Source: Corynebacterium occultum (lineage in GTDB: Bacteria; Actinomycetota; Actinomycetes; Mycobacteriales; Mycobacteriaceae). Taken from it: DNA of 64,000 nt. Below are positions 8,940 to 18,884 of the stretch, one piece after another (position 1 is the stretch's first letter; each line of letters starts with the position of its first letter). The stretch is from positions 1,798,001 through 1,862,000 of the forward strand of contig NZ_CP046455.1 of NCBI RefSeq assembly GCF_009734425.1, given 5' to 3'. The notes under the pieces are model-generated. The model did not search any database. It had not been told where the DNA came from and saw only the letters and a program-made list of their open reading frames with translations. The translations under genes and the position numbers were made by a program.

Positions 8940-9856
8940 GCACCCCGCTCTGCGAGGCCCCTCCCGGCCGGGCGTTGCCAGCTTAAACCTGCCAGCGACA
9001 CTTCTCCTTCCGCGAGGATGCGGGAGGGGCCGGTGAGGGTGGACTGATCCCCCTGGATCTCCACCTCCACCTGCCCTCCGGGAACCACCACGGTGAGTCT
9101 CCCGTCAACCTTCCCGGCATCGGCCAGGGCTGCCCGGGCTGCGGCCACTGTGCCGGTGCCACAGGAGCGGGTCTCCCCCACCCCACGCTCGTGGACCCTC
9201 ATGTGCACGCTGTCGGCCACTGCCTCGGTCACAATCTCAACGTTGACCCCCTCGGGGAAGAACCCCTCATCGTAGGTTGGTTCAGACAGCTCCCAGGTGG
9301 CCAGTTCAGCCGGGCTCAGTCCCGGGATCACGGCCGCCAAGTGGGGGTTTCCCAGATCCACCCCGAGTCCGGCCACCCGGTGGGAGCCGAAGAAAGCCTC
9401 GGAGATGCCGGTGACCCGGGCAGGGCCCATCGCCACCGACACCTCGGCCGCCTGGGGGGTACACGAGTGAACTTTCACCAGTCGGGCCCCGGCGCGGGTG
9501 CCCACGGTGAACTCCGCGGTGTCGACCAGCCCGCGGGAATGGAGCCAGTGAGCGAAGAGGCGCACCCCATTGCCGCACATCTCCGCCAATGATCCATCGG
9601 CGTTGCGGTAGTCCATGAACCAGTCCGAGGTTTTGATGCCAGTGCCGAGCTCAGCAATCTCCCCGCTTTCCAGCAACGCCCCGGCGCGGATCACCCGCAG
9701 GATGCCATCGGCCCCCAACCCGGCGCGCCGATCGCAGAGTGCTGCGACCAGTGCCGGGGGCAGCAGATGTTGGCCCTGGTGGTCCTCGATGATGAGGAAG
9801 TCATTTTCGGTGGCGTGTCCCTTGGCGTAGCGCAGGGTTCCGGTGGGGTTGTTCAC
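8933..9856 (-). CDS. dapF: Diaminopimelate epimerase
   Basis: Interconverts LL- and meso-diaminopimelate for lysine and peptidoglycan synthesis, without a cofactor. The 307-residue protein carries both catalytic cysteines in their motifs: [12 protein letters not shown] (Cys94) and [14 protein letters not shown] (Cys232). It overlaps miaA by 4 bases (ATGA), which implies translational coupling, an arrangement common in corynebacteria. dapA and dapB lie in the same window at 36-39 kb, so DAP synthesis genes are dispersed rather than in one operon. Confidence 0.97.
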   Translation of the reverse strand: MNNPTGTLRYAKGHATENDFLIIEDHQGQHLLPPALVAALCDRRAGLGADGILRVIRAGALLESGEIAELGTGIKTSDWFMDYRNADGSLAEMCGNGVRLFAHWLHSRGLVDTAEFTVGTRAGARLVKVHSCTPQAAEVSVAMGPARVTGISEAFFGSHRVAGLGVDLGNPHLAAVIPGLSPAELATWELSEPTYDEGFFPEGVNVEIVTEAVADSVHMRVHERGVGETRSCGTGTVAAARAALADAGKVDGRLTVVVPGGQVEVEIQGDQSTLTGPSRILAEGEVSLAGLSWQRPAGRGLAERGAQ

Positions 9857-10761
9857 CCCAGGAATTCTAGCGCCTGTGCCCCGGTGTCTCCGGTGGCATC
9901 GAGCCAGTGGATGCGAGGGTCGCGGTTGAACCAGCTGCGTTGGCGGCGGACATAGCGGCGGGTGCTGGTGATGGTTCTTTCCACTGTCTCCTCCGGGGTG
10001 AGTTCCCCGGCGTGCATGGCCAGCACCTGGGCGTAGCCGATGGCGCGCCCCGCGGTGGAGTCGGCGATCAGTCCCCGGGTCAGGAGAGTATCGACTTCGG
10101 CAACCAGGCCCTGTTCAAACATCTGGTGGGTGCGTTTTTCGATGCGGGGGTTGAGCCAGTCCGGGGTGGTGCGCAACCCGAGGATGCGGGTGCCCCAGCG
10201 GGCGGGCCCGTTGATCGGGGGTTGGCTGGCCTGGAAGGGTTTTCCGGTCAATTCGATGACCTCTAGGGCGCGAACGGTGCGGCGGGGGTCTTTGTCCTCG
10301 ATCTTGGCTGCCGCCACCGCATCTTTTTCCGCTAGTTCGGCGTGCAGGGCATCCACCCCGATCGCTGCCAACCGTTGCTCCCAACGGGCGCGGACCTCGG
10401 GATCGGTGGGAGGGAACTGCCAGTCGTCGATCAGGGATTGGACATAGAGCATGGATCCACCGACCAGGATGGGGGTTTTGCCGCGGGCCATGATGTCCTC
10501 GACATCCTGGATGGCGTGGTGCTGATAGGTGGCCACGGAGGCGGTTTCGGTGATGTCGAGGACATCGAGCTGGTGGTGTGGGATTCCCTCGCGTTCCGCG
10601 GGGGGAAGTTTGGCGGTGCCGATGTCCATGCCGCGGTAGAGCTGCATGGAGTCGACGTTGACCACCTCCCCACCGAAGTGGTGTGCGAGGAAGATACCCA
10701 GGGCGGATTTCCCGGAGGCGGTGGGTCCGACGACGGCAATGGGGGTCAAATTCTGGTTCAT
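9853..10761 (-). CDS. miaA: tRNA dimethylallyltransferase
   Basis: Transfers a dimethylallyl group to adenosine-37 of tRNAs that read U-starting codons, the first step before MiaB methylthiolation. The 302-residue protein begins with the P-loop [14 protein letters not shown] (about 9-22) and contains [16 protein letters not shown], a conserved substrate-binding segment, and the C-terminal [11 protein letters not shown]. It is coupled to dapF downstream by a 4-base overlap and lies 3 bases after the 10765 gene. miaB is also in the window at 15.3 kb, with genes between. Confidence 0.97.
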   Translation of the reverse strand: MNQNLTPIAVVGPTASGKSALGIFLAHHFGGEVVNVDSMQLYRGMDIGTAKLPPAEREGIPHHQLDVLDITETASVATYQHHAIQDVEDIMARGKTPILVGGSMLYVQSLIDDWQFPPTDPEVRARWEQRLAAIGVDALHAELAEKDAVAAAKIEDKDPRRTVRALEVIELTGKPFQASQPPINGPARWGTRILGLRTTPDWLNPRIEKRTHQMFEQGLVAEVDTLLTRGLIADSTAGRAIGYAQVLAMHAGELTPEETVERTITSTRRYVRRQRSWFNRDPRIHWLDATGDTGAQALEFLG

Positions 10762-10764
10762 GAT

Positions 10765-11364
10765 CTAGATCTCCCAGGCCGCCACATAGCGGCCCACTCC
10801 CAGGGTGGTGTCAGCTTGCAGCAGTTCAGCCCGCTTGGGCCGTAAGGCTGCCAGTTGCAGCCAGGGTTCCGTTTCCATGATCCCGGCTGCTGTCAGCTGC
10901 TGTCTGTTGAGCTCCTGCTCCGGGTTTTCCCCGGCGAGCAGGCTGCGGCACCAGGTGTCGGCGGCGGGCGCGGTGTCCAGAAGTGTCAAGGGGGCACGGT
11001 GGGTCAGTCCAGCGGAGCCGTCGGCGGCGACCAGGGTGAGCACCTCGGGGTCTGGTTGCCCCAGTTCTTCCCGGACACCGCTGATCCGGGTGGCCAGATC
11101 CCCCAGCATATACCGCTGGACCAGTTCCGGGAGATGGTTTCCCTGCCCCACCGACACCTGGGGCGCACCCCAGGCCTGGAAGCTGCCGCTCAGACCGGTG
11201 TGCCACCGTTTGTCCTGGGATCCGACCAATTCGATGCGGGTGGGTTCGGCAGCAGCCAGCACCTCCCGCAGGGTCTGGCGTAGCCGGGCACCGGCTTCAT
11301 CCCCGGGTGAGAGTTCCCTGACCAGCGCCGGGCTCGCCGGCATCACCACCAGATTTACATTCAC
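10765..11364 (-). CDS. Conserved hypothetical protein upstream of miaA
   Basis: I do not recognise a defined function. The 199-residue product from the GTG at 11364 starts VNVNLVVMPASPALVRELSP; the frame is open further upstream to 11466 but those 34 residues look non-conserved and Arg/Pro-rich. The segment EVLTLVAADGSAGLTHRAPL and the position beside miaA resemble the actinobacterial family that includes M. tuberculosis Rv2728c, from memory. It has no membrane segment or signal. Only 3 bases separate it from miaA, so it belongs to a 10765-miaA-dapF operon. Confidence 0.7.
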   Translation of the reverse strand: MNVNLVVMPASPALVRELSPGDEAGARLRQTLREVLAAAEPTRIELVGSQDKRWHTGLSGSFQAWGAPQVSVGQGNHLPELVQRYMLGDLATRISGVREELGQPDPEVLTLVAADGSAGLTHRAPLTLLDTAPAADTWCRSLLAGENPEQELNRQQLTAAGIMETEPWLQLAALRPKRAELLQADTTLGVGRYVAAWEI

Positions 11365-11621
11365 CCCCACCACCCTAGCGGCCCGGGGTGGCCGCTTACT
11401 TAAGGTGGTCAGCGGCGGCGCTGCCCCCGTCCTTTCTGCCAATGGCCCCGCGCACTTTTCCGGCAAGGTAAGTTAAGTGAAACATACGCACCGCAGCTCC
11501 CGGCAAGGTTGAAACAGATCGGGTTCAACGGTGCGGCGATGTTTGGATGATGAATGATGACCTGGCATGCCAGGTCTTGGCAGCCGTGAAGCGCGGCGAA
11601 CAGCACAGAAGGACCAGCACC

Positions 11622-13028
11622 ATGAGCACCTCTCCGTCGAACCCGAACCCGACGCCCCAGCCCGGTAGCGGGAAGCAGGACCCTGCCACCCAGGTGGGGA
11701 GCACCCCGGTGCCCAGGCCGGGTCCGAAGCCCGGCCCCCGCCCCGGTGCCACCCCGGCCGCACTCGCCGCCAAGCGGCGCACTCCTGCGCCCCTGCCGCA
11801 GCACACCCCCAATGATCCGAAGAAGTGGGGCCGCATCGATGAAGACGGCACCGTCTACGTGCGTACCGCTGAAGGTGAGCGGGCAATCGGTTCCTGGCAG
11901 GCCGGCACCCCGGAGGAGGGGCTGGCCCACTACGGCACCCGTTTCGAGGACCTGGCCACCGAGGTGGAGCTGCTGGAGTCCCGGCTGAAGGCCCACCCTG
12001 CTGAGGCCGCTGCCATCCGTAAGAGCGCTGAGACGCTCCAGGAGAGCCTGCCGACGGCCACCGCCATCGGTGATCTGGCGGGCCTGGCGCAGCGTCTGGA
12101 CACCGTCATCAATCACTCCGAGACCACTAATGAGCAGGTCAAGGAAGAGAAGGCTCGGCGTCGTGAAGCCGCCATCGCGGAGAAGGAACAGCTGGCTGTC
12201 GAAGCTGAGGAGTTGGCCGAGAACGCCACCAACTGGAAGGAGGCGGGCGACCGGATCCAGGTGATCCTGGAGAAGTGGAAGGCCATTCGTGGTATCGACC
12301 GCAAGACCGATGATTCCCTCTGGAAGCGCTACTCCCGTGCCCGGGATGCCTTCAACCGTCGTCGTGGTGCCCACTTCGCGGAGCTGGATCGCGGTCGCGT
12401 GCAGGCTAAACGGGTGAAGGAGGAGCTGGTTGAGCGGGCCGAGGCCCTGCAGGACTCCACCGATTGGACTGATACCGCCCGTGCCTACCGTGACCTGATG
12501 CAGGAGTGGAAGGCCGCCGGTCGGGCTCCCCGCGAGGTCGATGACAAGCTCTGGGCTCGGTTCCGGGCTGCCCAGGACCACTTCTTCGATGCCCGCTCCG
12601 CCGTCAATGATGAGCGAGACCGTGAGTTCGCCACCAATGCGGAGGCCAAGGATGCCCTGTTGGCTGAGTACTCCCCGCTGATCGACCCGGAGAAGGATCT
12701 GGATCGGGCCCGGGCGAAGCTGGCTGAGCTGCAGGAGAAGTGGGAGGGGATCGGTTTTGTCCCCCGCAACCGGATCTCCGAGTACGAGAATAAGATCGGC
12801 GAGCTGGAGCAGCGCGTCGTTGATGCCGCTGATGCCCAGTGGCGCCGCACCGACCCGGCAGCTCAGGCCCGGGCGGCTCAGTTCACCGCCAAGGTCGTGG
12901 AGTTCACCGAGGCTGCCGAGGCTGCTGAGGCCAAGGGTAAGGCCAAGCAGGCTGAGAAGTTCCGCGCCCAGGCCGCCCAGTGGCAGGAATGGGCCGACAC
13001 CGCCCTCAATGCCGTCGAGCAGCGTTAG
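11622..13028 (+). CDS. DUF349 domain-containing protein
   Basis: Cytoplasmic, highly charged, almost wholly alpha-helical protein of 468 residues. An N-terminal region of about 65 residues is rich in Pro/Gly/Lys. The remainder contains several DUF349 repeats recognisable by the recurring pattern of a Trp-containing helix (WKEAGDRIQ, WTDTARAYRDLMQEWKAAGRAPREVDDKLWARF). Biochemical role is not established; coiled-coil scaffolding or RNA binding has been proposed for the family. Start ATG 11622 is preferred over 11547 because of AGAAGGA about 8 bases upstream and because residues before it look untranslated. Followed 17 bases later by a GNAT gene. Confidence 0.88.
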   Translation: MSTSPSNPNPTPQPGSGKQDPATQVGSTPVPRPGPKPGPRPGATPAALAAKRRTPAPLPQHTPNDPKKWGRIDEDGTVYVRTAEGERAIGSWQAGTPEEGLAHYGTRFEDLATEVELLESRLKAHPAEAAAIRKSAETLQESLPTATAIGDLAGLAQRLDTVINHSETTNEQVKEEKARRREAAIAEKEQLAVEAEELAENATNWKEAGDRIQVILEKWKAIRGIDRKTDDSLWKRYSRARDAFNRRRGAHFAELDRGRVQAKRVKEELVERAEALQDSTDWTDTARAYRDLMQEWKAAGRAPREVDDKLWARFRAAQDHFFDARSAVNDERDREFATNAEAKDALLAEYSPLIDPEKDLDRARAKLAELQEKWEGIGFVPRNRISEYENKIGELEQRVVDAADAQWRRTDPAAQARAAQFTAKVVEFTEAAEAAEAKGKAKQAEKFRAQAAQWQEWADTALNAVEQR

Positions 13029-13045
13029 GATCCCGCGCTCACACA

Positions 13046-14173
13046 ATGGCGACTTTCTTCAGAGTTGCGCGCCCCGTCCGGGGACAGGAACCCTCGGATG
13101 TGGTGCGCAGTTTCGTTTTCATGGCCAACCTCGCCGCCCAGGAAATCACCGGGGAAACCGGCTCCTCGGTGTCCGCCGCCCGAGTGGTGCAGCGACTGGC
13201 CGGCTCCACCGAATCTGACTCCCTGATGGTGGTGATGGCGGAGTCCGGCCCCGGAATGTGGGAGATTGACCCTGATACCGGGCATTCCCTCCTGCCGAGC
13301 ACCCTCACCGAGGGTTTCGCGGATGTCAGTGAGGACTATGAGTACCTGGGTTTCCTGCACCTGAGCATCCCGCTGCGGGAAGATCTTGCGATGGTGGAGT
13401 TGGAGTGCGTGCTCGATGCCGAGTTTCAGCCGGTGCCAGGGGAAAGACTGACTGCGGAAGGCAGCCAGGTGTACCAGTCCCTGCTTGCCGAGGGCGAATC
13501 CCTGGCTCGCACCCTGGGGCGGAAGGTGATCCAGCTCTGGCAGACCCACCCCGTCACGGAGGATCCCGGCGCGGAGTCCTTCGCTGAACAGTTGCGTGCC
13601 GCGGGTTTCCTTCCCGATCTGGTGGAGGTGCAGGGGGTCATCGAGCTCTTTGAGGTATCCCGTCAGTCCCCCATCCTCCCGGCGGATGTGGGGGTGGATT
13701 ATTTCGATTCCCACCTCATCCCCGATTCCCACCTGGAGGGGGTGCTGGGTCTGCTCTATCAGGCTTCCCTGGATATCCCCCACGGCCAGCTCTACCTTGA
13801 ACCGCAGCGCTGGACCCGGGAACGGCTGGCGGAGGCAGAGGCCCGGCGGCTCAATACCGGCCTGGAGGTTGCCTATGTGGTGCTTTCCGACGCCGCGGGC
13901 CCCGTCGCACTCAGTGAGCTTCACCGCCATCCGGCTTCCGAGCCGGGAACCCTGGAACAGGGCATCACCGTGGTGTCACCCCGGCGTCGAGGCCAGGGGT
14001 TGGGCCGCATGGTCAAGCACTTGGCCCTGATTCAGGCCATGGAGCGCTGGCCCTGGGCGGAGCGGGTCTACAGCTCCGGTGGCGCCCAGAACGCCGGCAT
14101 GCTGCATATCAACCGCAGTCTGGGGATGCGGGAGATCAGTCGTGGTACCGCGTGGCAGAAGATCCTCCTCTGA
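13046..14173 (+). CDS. GNAT family N-acetyltransferase
   Basis: Probable acyl-CoA-dependent acetyltransferase, substrate unknown. The 375-residue protein has the GNAT acetyl-CoA motif VVSPRRRGQGLGRMVKHLAL (about 308-327) and the following helix-strand region ending NRSLGMREISRGTAWQK. The N-terminal half looks like a second, degenerate GNAT fold, as in two-domain actinobacterial GNATs of the MshD type, but there is no evidence for a mycothiol role here. ATG 13046 lies 17 bases after the DUF349 stop. A long hairpin terminator follows at 14197-14237. Confidence 0.85.
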   Translation: MATFFRVARPVRGQEPSDVVRSFVFMANLAAQEITGETGSSVSAARVVQRLAGSTESDSLMVVMAESGPGMWEIDPDTGHSLLPSTLTEGFADVSEDYEYLGFLHLSIPLREDLAMVELECVLDAEFQPVPGERLTAEGSQVYQSLLAEGESLARTLGRKVIQLWQTHPVTEDPGAESFAEQLRAAGFLPDLVEVQGVIELFEVSRQSPILPADVGVDYFDSHLIPDSHLEGVLGLLYQASLDIPHGQLYLEPQRWTRERLAEAEARRLNTGLEVAYVVLSDAAGPVALSELHRHPASEPGTLEQGITVVSPRRRGQGLGRMVKHLALIQAMERWPWAERVYSSGGAQNAGMLHINRSLGMREISRGTAWQKILL

Positions 14174-14196
14174 GCGTCTCCCGGGGATAAGAAATC

Positions 14197-14237
14197 AGTG
14201 GAGCCGGAAACCCCGGGTAGGGGTTTCCGGCTCCACT
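14197..14237. terminator. 18-bp perfect hairpin between convergent genes
   Basis: AGTGGAGCCGGAAACCCC (14197-14214) is fully complementary to 14220-14237 with loop GGGTA, followed by GTGTTTTCT on the plus strand. It separates the GNAT gene from the convergent membrane-protein gene and should terminate both. Confidence 0.9.
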
Positions 14238-14260
14238 GTGTTTTCTATGGGTCTTCTTGT

Positions 14261-14956
14261 CTAACGCTGACCCTGGTTGCGGTTGCGGTGACGCTCCGCA
14301 GCCCGGCTGCGACGGTCGTCGATAAGCAAGGGGTTACCCTCTGCCTCACTGTGGCGCTGCTGGGAGAGCATGGCCTCCCGCTGCGTCTGGGCGATCAGAT
14401 CCTCATCCTCAGTGGTGGCCCGTAGCTCTGCGATCCTGACCTGCTCAGGATCGCGGCGCAGGATCAGGGAGCTGAGTGCATAGGTCAGCAGAAAGACCCC
14501 GAGCACGGCGAGATAGACACCGAAACCGGTGCGGCTGTCACTGCTCTGGGTGCCACGCATCCACAAGGCGAAGAGGGAGACGAACAGGCTGATACCGGTG
14601 AAGAACCAGGTCACCCAGGAAATCCAGGTTCGGCGAGTCAACAGCAGCAGGGAGTTTCCCAGGCCCAGGCTGAGGAAGGTGGCCAGTGCGAAGATGATCT
14701 CTGCGATGGTCAGCGAGTCATCCAGGAAGAGCAGAGCCTGGAAACCCAGCACCCCGCTCTTGAAGGGCAGCACCAGGGAAGCCACGTAGAGCACCAGGGC
14801 GGCGATGAGAAAACCCTGGTAGCCCTTCAGACTGACCCGACCTGCGGCCTTGCGTTCCGCCGCTGCCAGTTCCCGGGCGCTCAGGTTCGCGATGCTGTCG
14901 GCCCCTTCTCTTCGGGAAGGATTGCTCGGGGATTGAGTCCCCTTGGTGCTACTCAC
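14261..14956 (-). CDS. Conserved membrane protein downstream of miaB
   Basis: Unknown function. The 231-residue protein has a polar N-terminus of about 40 residues, then four hydrophobic helices (for example FLIAALVLYVASLVLPF and GVYLAVLGVFLLTYALSSLI) and a charged C-terminal tail ending in a basic, Arg-rich stretch. The GTG at 14956 is chosen because AGGAG lies about 11 bases upstream; the frame remains open further upstream but lacks conservation features. Gene order next to miaB resembles M. tuberculosis Rv2732c-Rv2733c (from memory). A 362-base gap separates it from miaB. Confidence 0.75.
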   Translation of the reverse strand: MSSTKGTQSPSNPSRREGADSIANLSARELAAAERKAAGRVSLKGYQGFLIAALVLYVASLVLPFKSGVLGFQALLFLDDSLTIAEIIFALATFLSLGLGNSLLLLTRRTWISWVTWFFTGISLFVSLFALWMRGTQSSDSRTGFGVYLAVLGVFLLTYALSSLILRRDPEQVRIAELRATTEDEDLIAQTQREAMLSQQRHSEAEGNPLLIDDRRSRAAERHRNRNQGQR

Positions 14957-15318
14957 TATTGCAGGTTCTCCTAGGTCAAGAGTTCGCGGTGCTTCCTGAT
15001 CGGTGTTGCCTCCACCGACCGGCTCCGAGCTCAATCTTAGCCCTAGTCCCGGAGAGACCAATTTAGGGTGTTTTCCCCTTCTGGAGACACCGCTTGCCTG
15101 GCGATGGCTTCGCCGAGGGGATCCTTCCCGGCCCACGGTGGGAGGAAAACCCTCCTCCAGATAGGAGAAGCAGCTCAGATCACCACGGCCCAGTCACGGC
15201 CCGCCAGCGGCGCCATCACGTCGGCCGGGTTCGGGCACCTCACACCGCAGGTTCTGTTTCCCCACCTTGGAGCAAACCTCCCGATTTCGGAGCTCGCTTC
15301 CCCGCTGGGGGGGTGCGA
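14957..15318. other. Non-coding gap between miaB and the 14261 gene
   Basis: No convincing gene is seen. A small hairpin (GGAGGA/TCCTCC, 15141-15158) may be a weak terminator for miaB. A minus-strand 22-codon reading frame ending near 15180 has no conserved feature that I can recognise. An AGGAG Shine-Dalgarno for the membrane-protein gene lies at its downstream edge. Confidence 0.5.
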
Positions 15319-16857
15319 TCAGCAGCCGCAGGAGCTGCCGCAGCCGTGCTCCTCGGCCACGGCCGGGGCCGGGACACCGATCCGGGGCAGGCCCAGGCCG
15401 ACCCCGATGGGTGCGGTCGTCGGCACCTGTCCGATCTCGGACATATCACCGGCGGGGGTGCGGCGGTGGCCCAGCACACCCTCATCGGCGATCAGGAAAT
15501 AGGGCGCGGCGGAGGTGACCTTGATGGTGACCATGTCACCCGGGCGGATGCCACGGTCGATGGCACCCTCAGTCGACGCCTCAGGATTGAAGTGAACCAG
15601 GCGGCCGTCGGGGGCACGACCGGACATCCGCTTGGTTTCATGGTTCTTCCGCCCCCCATCAGCCTGAACCAGCAATTCAAGCTCCCGACCGATGAGCTCG
15701 CGGTTACCCTCCTCACTGATGCGTTCCTGCAGGACCATCAGTCGTTCATAGCGTTCCTGAACGACTTCCTTGGGCACCTGGTTCTCATACTCAGCGGCCG
15801 GGGTCCCCGGGCGTGGGCTGTACTGGAAGGTGTAGGCGCTGGTGAACCGGGCCTGCTCCACGACATCCAGGGTGTCTTGGAAGTCCTCCTCCGTCTCGCC
15901 GGGGAAACCGACGATGATGTCGGTGGTGATCGAGGCATGCGGAATTTTAGCGCGGACCTCCTCGAGGATGCCGAGGAATTTCTTCGAACGGTAGGAGCGG
16001 CGCATCTCCTTGAGCACCTTGTCCGAACCAGACTGCAGGGGCATGTGCAGCTGCGGGCAGATATTCGGGGTCTCCGCCATCGCATCGATGACATCAGAGG
16101 TGAACTCCGCGGGGTGCGGGCTGGTGAAACGCACCCGCTCCAGTCCCTCGATCTCACCGCAGGCGCGCAACAGCTTCGAAAATGCGGAGCGGTCCCGCTC
16201 GAGCTCCGGGTCCGCGAAGTTCACGCCATAGGCGTTGACATTCTGGCCCAGCAGGGTCACCTCGGTGACACCCTGATCCACCAGGGCCTGCACCTCGGCG
16301 AGAATATCGCCGGGACGACGATCTGCTTCCTTGCCGCGCAGGCTGGGCACGATGCAGAAGGTGCAGGTGTTGTTGCAACCGACTGAAACCGAAACCCAGC
16401 CAGCATAAGCGGACTCCCGCTTGGCGGGCAGCACGGAAGGGAACTGCTCCAGGGAGTCCACGATCTCGACTTCGGCGCGTTCATTGTGGGCGGCACGCTT
16501 GAGCAGGGTCGGCAGGGAGCCGATGTTGTGGGTTCCGAAGACCGCGTCCACCCAGGGCGCCTTCTTCACCACCACATCCTTGTCCTTCTGTGCCAGACAG
16601 CCACCCACGGCAATCTGCATGCCGGGGTGCTGGTCCTTGACGGCTTTCAGCGAGCCGAGGGTGCCGTAGAGCTTCTTGTCGGCGTTCTCCCGCACCGCGC
16701 AGGTATTGAGCACCACGAGATCCGGCTTCACCGAATCCGTGGCCGGGACATAACCTGCCTCCTCGAGCAGTCCCGAGAGACGCTCCGAATCATGGACATT
16801 CATCTGGCAGCCGAAGGTCCGCACCTCATAGGTACGGGCCCCGACTGATTCCTTCAC
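15319..16857 (-). CDS. miaB: tRNA-2-methylthio-N6-dimethylallyladenosine synthase
   Basis: Radical-SAM enzyme that adds a methylthio group to i6A37 in tRNA, acting after MiaA. From GTG 16857 the protein has 512 residues. The N-terminal cluster cysteines are in RTFGCQMN (Cys17), NTCAVREN (Cys53) and GGCLAQ (Cys87); the radical-SAM cluster is CNNTCTFC (161, 165, 168). A TRAM domain follows, then a Cys-rich tail (HGCGSSCGC) seen in actinobacterial MiaB. GTG 16857 has AGGA 8 bases upstream; GTG 16875 is an alternative, and the open frame to 17058 is not credible as coding. Divergent from gluA. Confidence 0.95.
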   Translation of the reverse strand: MKESVGARTYEVRTFGCQMNVHDSERLSGLLEEAGYVPATDSVKPDLVVLNTCAVRENADKKLYGTLGSLKAVKDQHPGMQIAVGGCLAQKDKDVVVKKAPWVDAVFGTHNIGSLPTLLKRAAHNERAEVEIVDSLEQFPSVLPAKRESAYAGWVSVSVGCNNTCTFCIVPSLRGKEADRRPGDILAEVQALVDQGVTEVTLLGQNVNAYGVNFADPELERDRSAFSKLLRACGEIEGLERVRFTSPHPAEFTSDVIDAMAETPNICPQLHMPLQSGSDKVLKEMRRSYRSKKFLGILEEVRAKIPHASITTDIIVGFPGETEEDFQDTLDVVEQARFTSAYTFQYSPRPGTPAAEYENQVPKEVVQERYERLMVLQERISEEGNRELIGRELELLVQADGGRKNHETKRMSGRAPDGRLVHFNPEASTEGAIDRGIRPGDMVTIKVTSAAPYFLIADEGVLGHRRTPAGDMSEIGQVPTTAPIGVGLGLPRIGVPAPAVAEEHGCGSSCGC

Positions 16858-17062
16858 CTTGGTTTCCTGCGACACATCGAGACATTCTAGCCAGCGCTCC
16901 AAACAGCTCCTAATGCAGGAGATCCCGATACCGGGTGACCCCACCTGGGGAGGTGGTCTGCCCCAGGAAACAGGGGCGGAAAACGCTGGAGGTGCCCGAA
17001 AAAATAACGATTGCACTCTTTCGGAAACATTCTCGTCCATTTTCAACAAATGTGACATGAAC

Positions 17063-17068
17063 TACATT
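17063..17068 (+). promoter_or_regulatory. Putative -10 element of the gluABCD operon
   Basis: TACATT, within TACATTAAT, lies 12 bases upstream of the chosen gluA ATG at 17081, with TTTTCA 17 bases further upstream as a weak -35. There is no Shine-Dalgarno, which fits a very short or absent leader. Confidence 0.4.
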
Positions 17069-17080
17069 AATCTCTTCTCC

Positions 17081-17881
17081 ATGAGCGAGAGCACGCAGTC
17101 ACCAGCGGGAGCACCCTCCCCCGCGGCCGGCGCGGGCGGCAATGAGCAGCCCATGATCCGGATGAAGAACGTCCAGAAGTACTTCGACGATTTCCAGGCC
17201 CTCACCGACATCAACCTGGAAGTCCCCCGCGGCCAGGTGGTGGTCGTCCTCGGCCCCTCCGGGTCTGGTAAATCCACCCTCTGCCGCACCATCAACCGTC
17301 TCGAGACCATCGAGGACGGCACGATCGAGATTGACGGGAAACTCCTGCCGGAAGAAGGCAAGGAACTGGCCAAGCTCCGGGCTGATGTGGGCATGGTATT
17401 TCAGTCCTTCAACCTCTTCCCCCACCTGAAGATCAGGGACAATGTCACCCTCGGCCCGATCAAGGTGCGGAATAAGAAGAAGAAAGAAGCTGTGGACCGC
17501 GCCATGCAGCTGCTGGAACGGGTCGGAATCGCCAACCAGGCAGACAAATATCCGGCCCAGCTTTCTGGCGGCCAGCAACAGCGCGTGGCCATTGCCCGGG
17601 CCCTGGCCATGGACCCGAAGGTCATGCTCTTCGATGAGCCGACCTCCGCCCTGGATCCGGAGATGGTCAACGAGGTCCTTGAGGTCATGGCCAACCTGGC
17701 CAAGTCAGGGATGACCATGCTCGTGGTCAGCCATGAGATGGGCTTCGCCCGCAAGGTCGCCGATCGGGTCCTGTTCATGGCTGATGGGCAGATCGTCGAG
17801 GATGCTCCCCCGGAAGAATTCTTCAGCAACCCGAAGAGTGACCGGGCCAAAGACTTCCTCGGCAAAATTCTCGCCCACTAA
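17081..17881 (+). CDS. gluA: Glutamate ABC transporter, ATP-binding protein
   Basis: ATPase of the glutamate uptake system, at the inner face of the membrane with GluC and GluD. The 266-residue product has Walker [10 protein letters not shown] (58-66), the Q-loop in [12 protein letters not shown], signature LSGGQQQR, Walker B VMLFDEP and the switch His in VVSHEMGFA. From memory, C. glutamicum GluA begins at the position of [11 protein letters not shown] (ATG 17153); here 24 Ala/Pro/Gly-rich residues may precede it if ATG 17081 is used. Neither start has a Shine-Dalgarno. First gene of gluABCD, 67 bases before gluB. Confidence 0.93.
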   Translation: MSESTQSPAGAPSPAAGAGGNEQPMIRMKNVQKYFDDFQALTDINLEVPRGQVVVVLGPSGSGKSTLCRTINRLETIEDGTIEIDGKLLPEEGKELAKLRADVGMVFQSFNLFPHLKIRDNVTLGPIKVRNKKKKEAVDRAMQLLERVGIANQADKYPAQLSGGQQQRVAIARALAMDPKVMLFDEPTSALDPEMVNEVLEVMANLAKSGMTMLVVSHEMGFARKVADRVLFMADGQIVEDAPPEEFFSNPKSDRAKDFLGKILAH

Positions 17882-17948
17882 ACCACGGTTGCACCGGCGG
17901 GAGTTCAGTTCCCCCGGCCCCATACCCACCCACAGAAGGAAAAACACG

Positions 17949-18818
17949 ATGAAACGCTCCACTCTCCGCCTCGCCTCCGTCCTCGCTGTCGCCGGCCTCA
18001 GCAGCGTTACCCTGGCCGCCTGTAACTCCAGCTCCTCTGAAGGACTACTCGCCAATATCGAGGCCGGTTCAGTGACCCTGGGCACCAAGTACGACCAGCC
18101 GGGACTTGGCCTGCGCAACCCGGACGGCACCATGTCCGGACTTGATGTCGATGTCGCCGAATACGTCGTGGAGTACATCGCCGCTGACAATGGCTGGGAT
18201 GCCCCGGAGATCACCTGGCGGGAAACTCCCTCCGCACAGCGGGAGACCCTCATCCAGAATGGCGAGGTCGACATGATCGCCGCCACCTACTCCATCAACA
18301 ATGCCCGTGCCGAGACGGTCAACTTCGGTGGCCCCTACCTCCTGACCCATCAGGCACTCCTGATCCGGGAGGACAACACCGAGATCACTGAGGTGGCGGA
18401 CCTCGACGGCAAAATCCTCTGCTCAGTGACCGGCTCCACCCCGGCCCAAACTGTCAAAGAGGTGCTGCCAGGTGTCCAGCTCCAGGAGTATGACACCTAC
18501 TCCTCCTGTGTGGAGGCACTACGCCAGGGCAATATCGATGCGATGACCACCGATGCCACCATTCTCAACGGCTACTCCGCCCAGTCCCCCGGCCAGTTCA
18601 CCGTCGTGGAGATGAGCAAGGATGACGGCGAGCCCTTCACCAATGAGTACTACGGCATCGGCCTGGCCAAGGATGATGAGGCAGCCACCGACGCCCTCAA
18701 CGCCGCCCTGGAGGAAATGCATTCCAGCGGCTCCTTCGACCAATTTGTCAGCGACAACCTCGACCAAGGTGAAGGTATCACCCCGGGCACCCCGGGTGAC
18801 CTGTCTTTCCTGGATTAA
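17949..18818 (+). CDS. gluB: Glutamate ABC transporter, substrate-binding lipoprotein
   Basis: Captures glutamate outside the membrane for GluACD. The 289-residue protein has a lipoprotein signal peptide with lipobox TLAAC, so Cys25 is lipidated and becomes the mature N-terminus. The rest is a family-3 periplasmic-type binding fold (DVAEYVVEYIAADNGW, ETPSAQRETLIQNGEVDMIAATYSIN, ILCSVTGSTPAQTVKE). The Shine-Dalgarno AGAAGGAAAAA precedes the ATG. An inverted repeat follows the stop codon before gluC, which may let this protein be made in excess over the permeases. Confidence 0.95.
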   Translation: MKRSTLRLASVLAVAGLSSVTLAACNSSSSEGLLANIEAGSVTLGTKYDQPGLGLRNPDGTMSGLDVDVAEYVVEYIAADNGWDAPEITWRETPSAQRETLIQNGEVDMIAATYSINNARAETVNFGGPYLLTHQALLIREDNTEITEVADLDGKILCSVTGSTPAQTVKEVLPGVQLQEYDTYSSCVEALRQGNIDAMTTDATILNGYSAQSPGQFTVVEMSKDDGEPFTNEYYGIGLAKDDEAATDALNAALEEMHSSGSFDQFVSDNLDQGEGITPGTPGDLSFLD

Positions 18819-18833
18819 TCACTCGTGCACCGT

Positions 18834-18855
18834 CCCCTCAGCAGTTGCTGAGGGG
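18834..18855 (+). terminator. Hairpin in gluB-gluC spacer (attenuator or mRNA stabiliser)
   Basis: CCCCTCAGCA and TGCTGAGGGG form a 10-bp perfect stem 15 bases after the gluB stop codon, without a following T run. In binding-protein operons, such hairpins commonly protect the upstream mRNA or partly stop transcription, giving more binding protein than permease. Confidence 0.65.
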
Positions 18856-18884
18856 CCCCTATCCGCAAGGAGGAGGTCGAGAGG

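Noticed and set aside
11409-13046. 545-codon minus-strand frame
   Set aside because: Antisense to the DUF349 gene; Leu/Gly-rich shadow with no motif.
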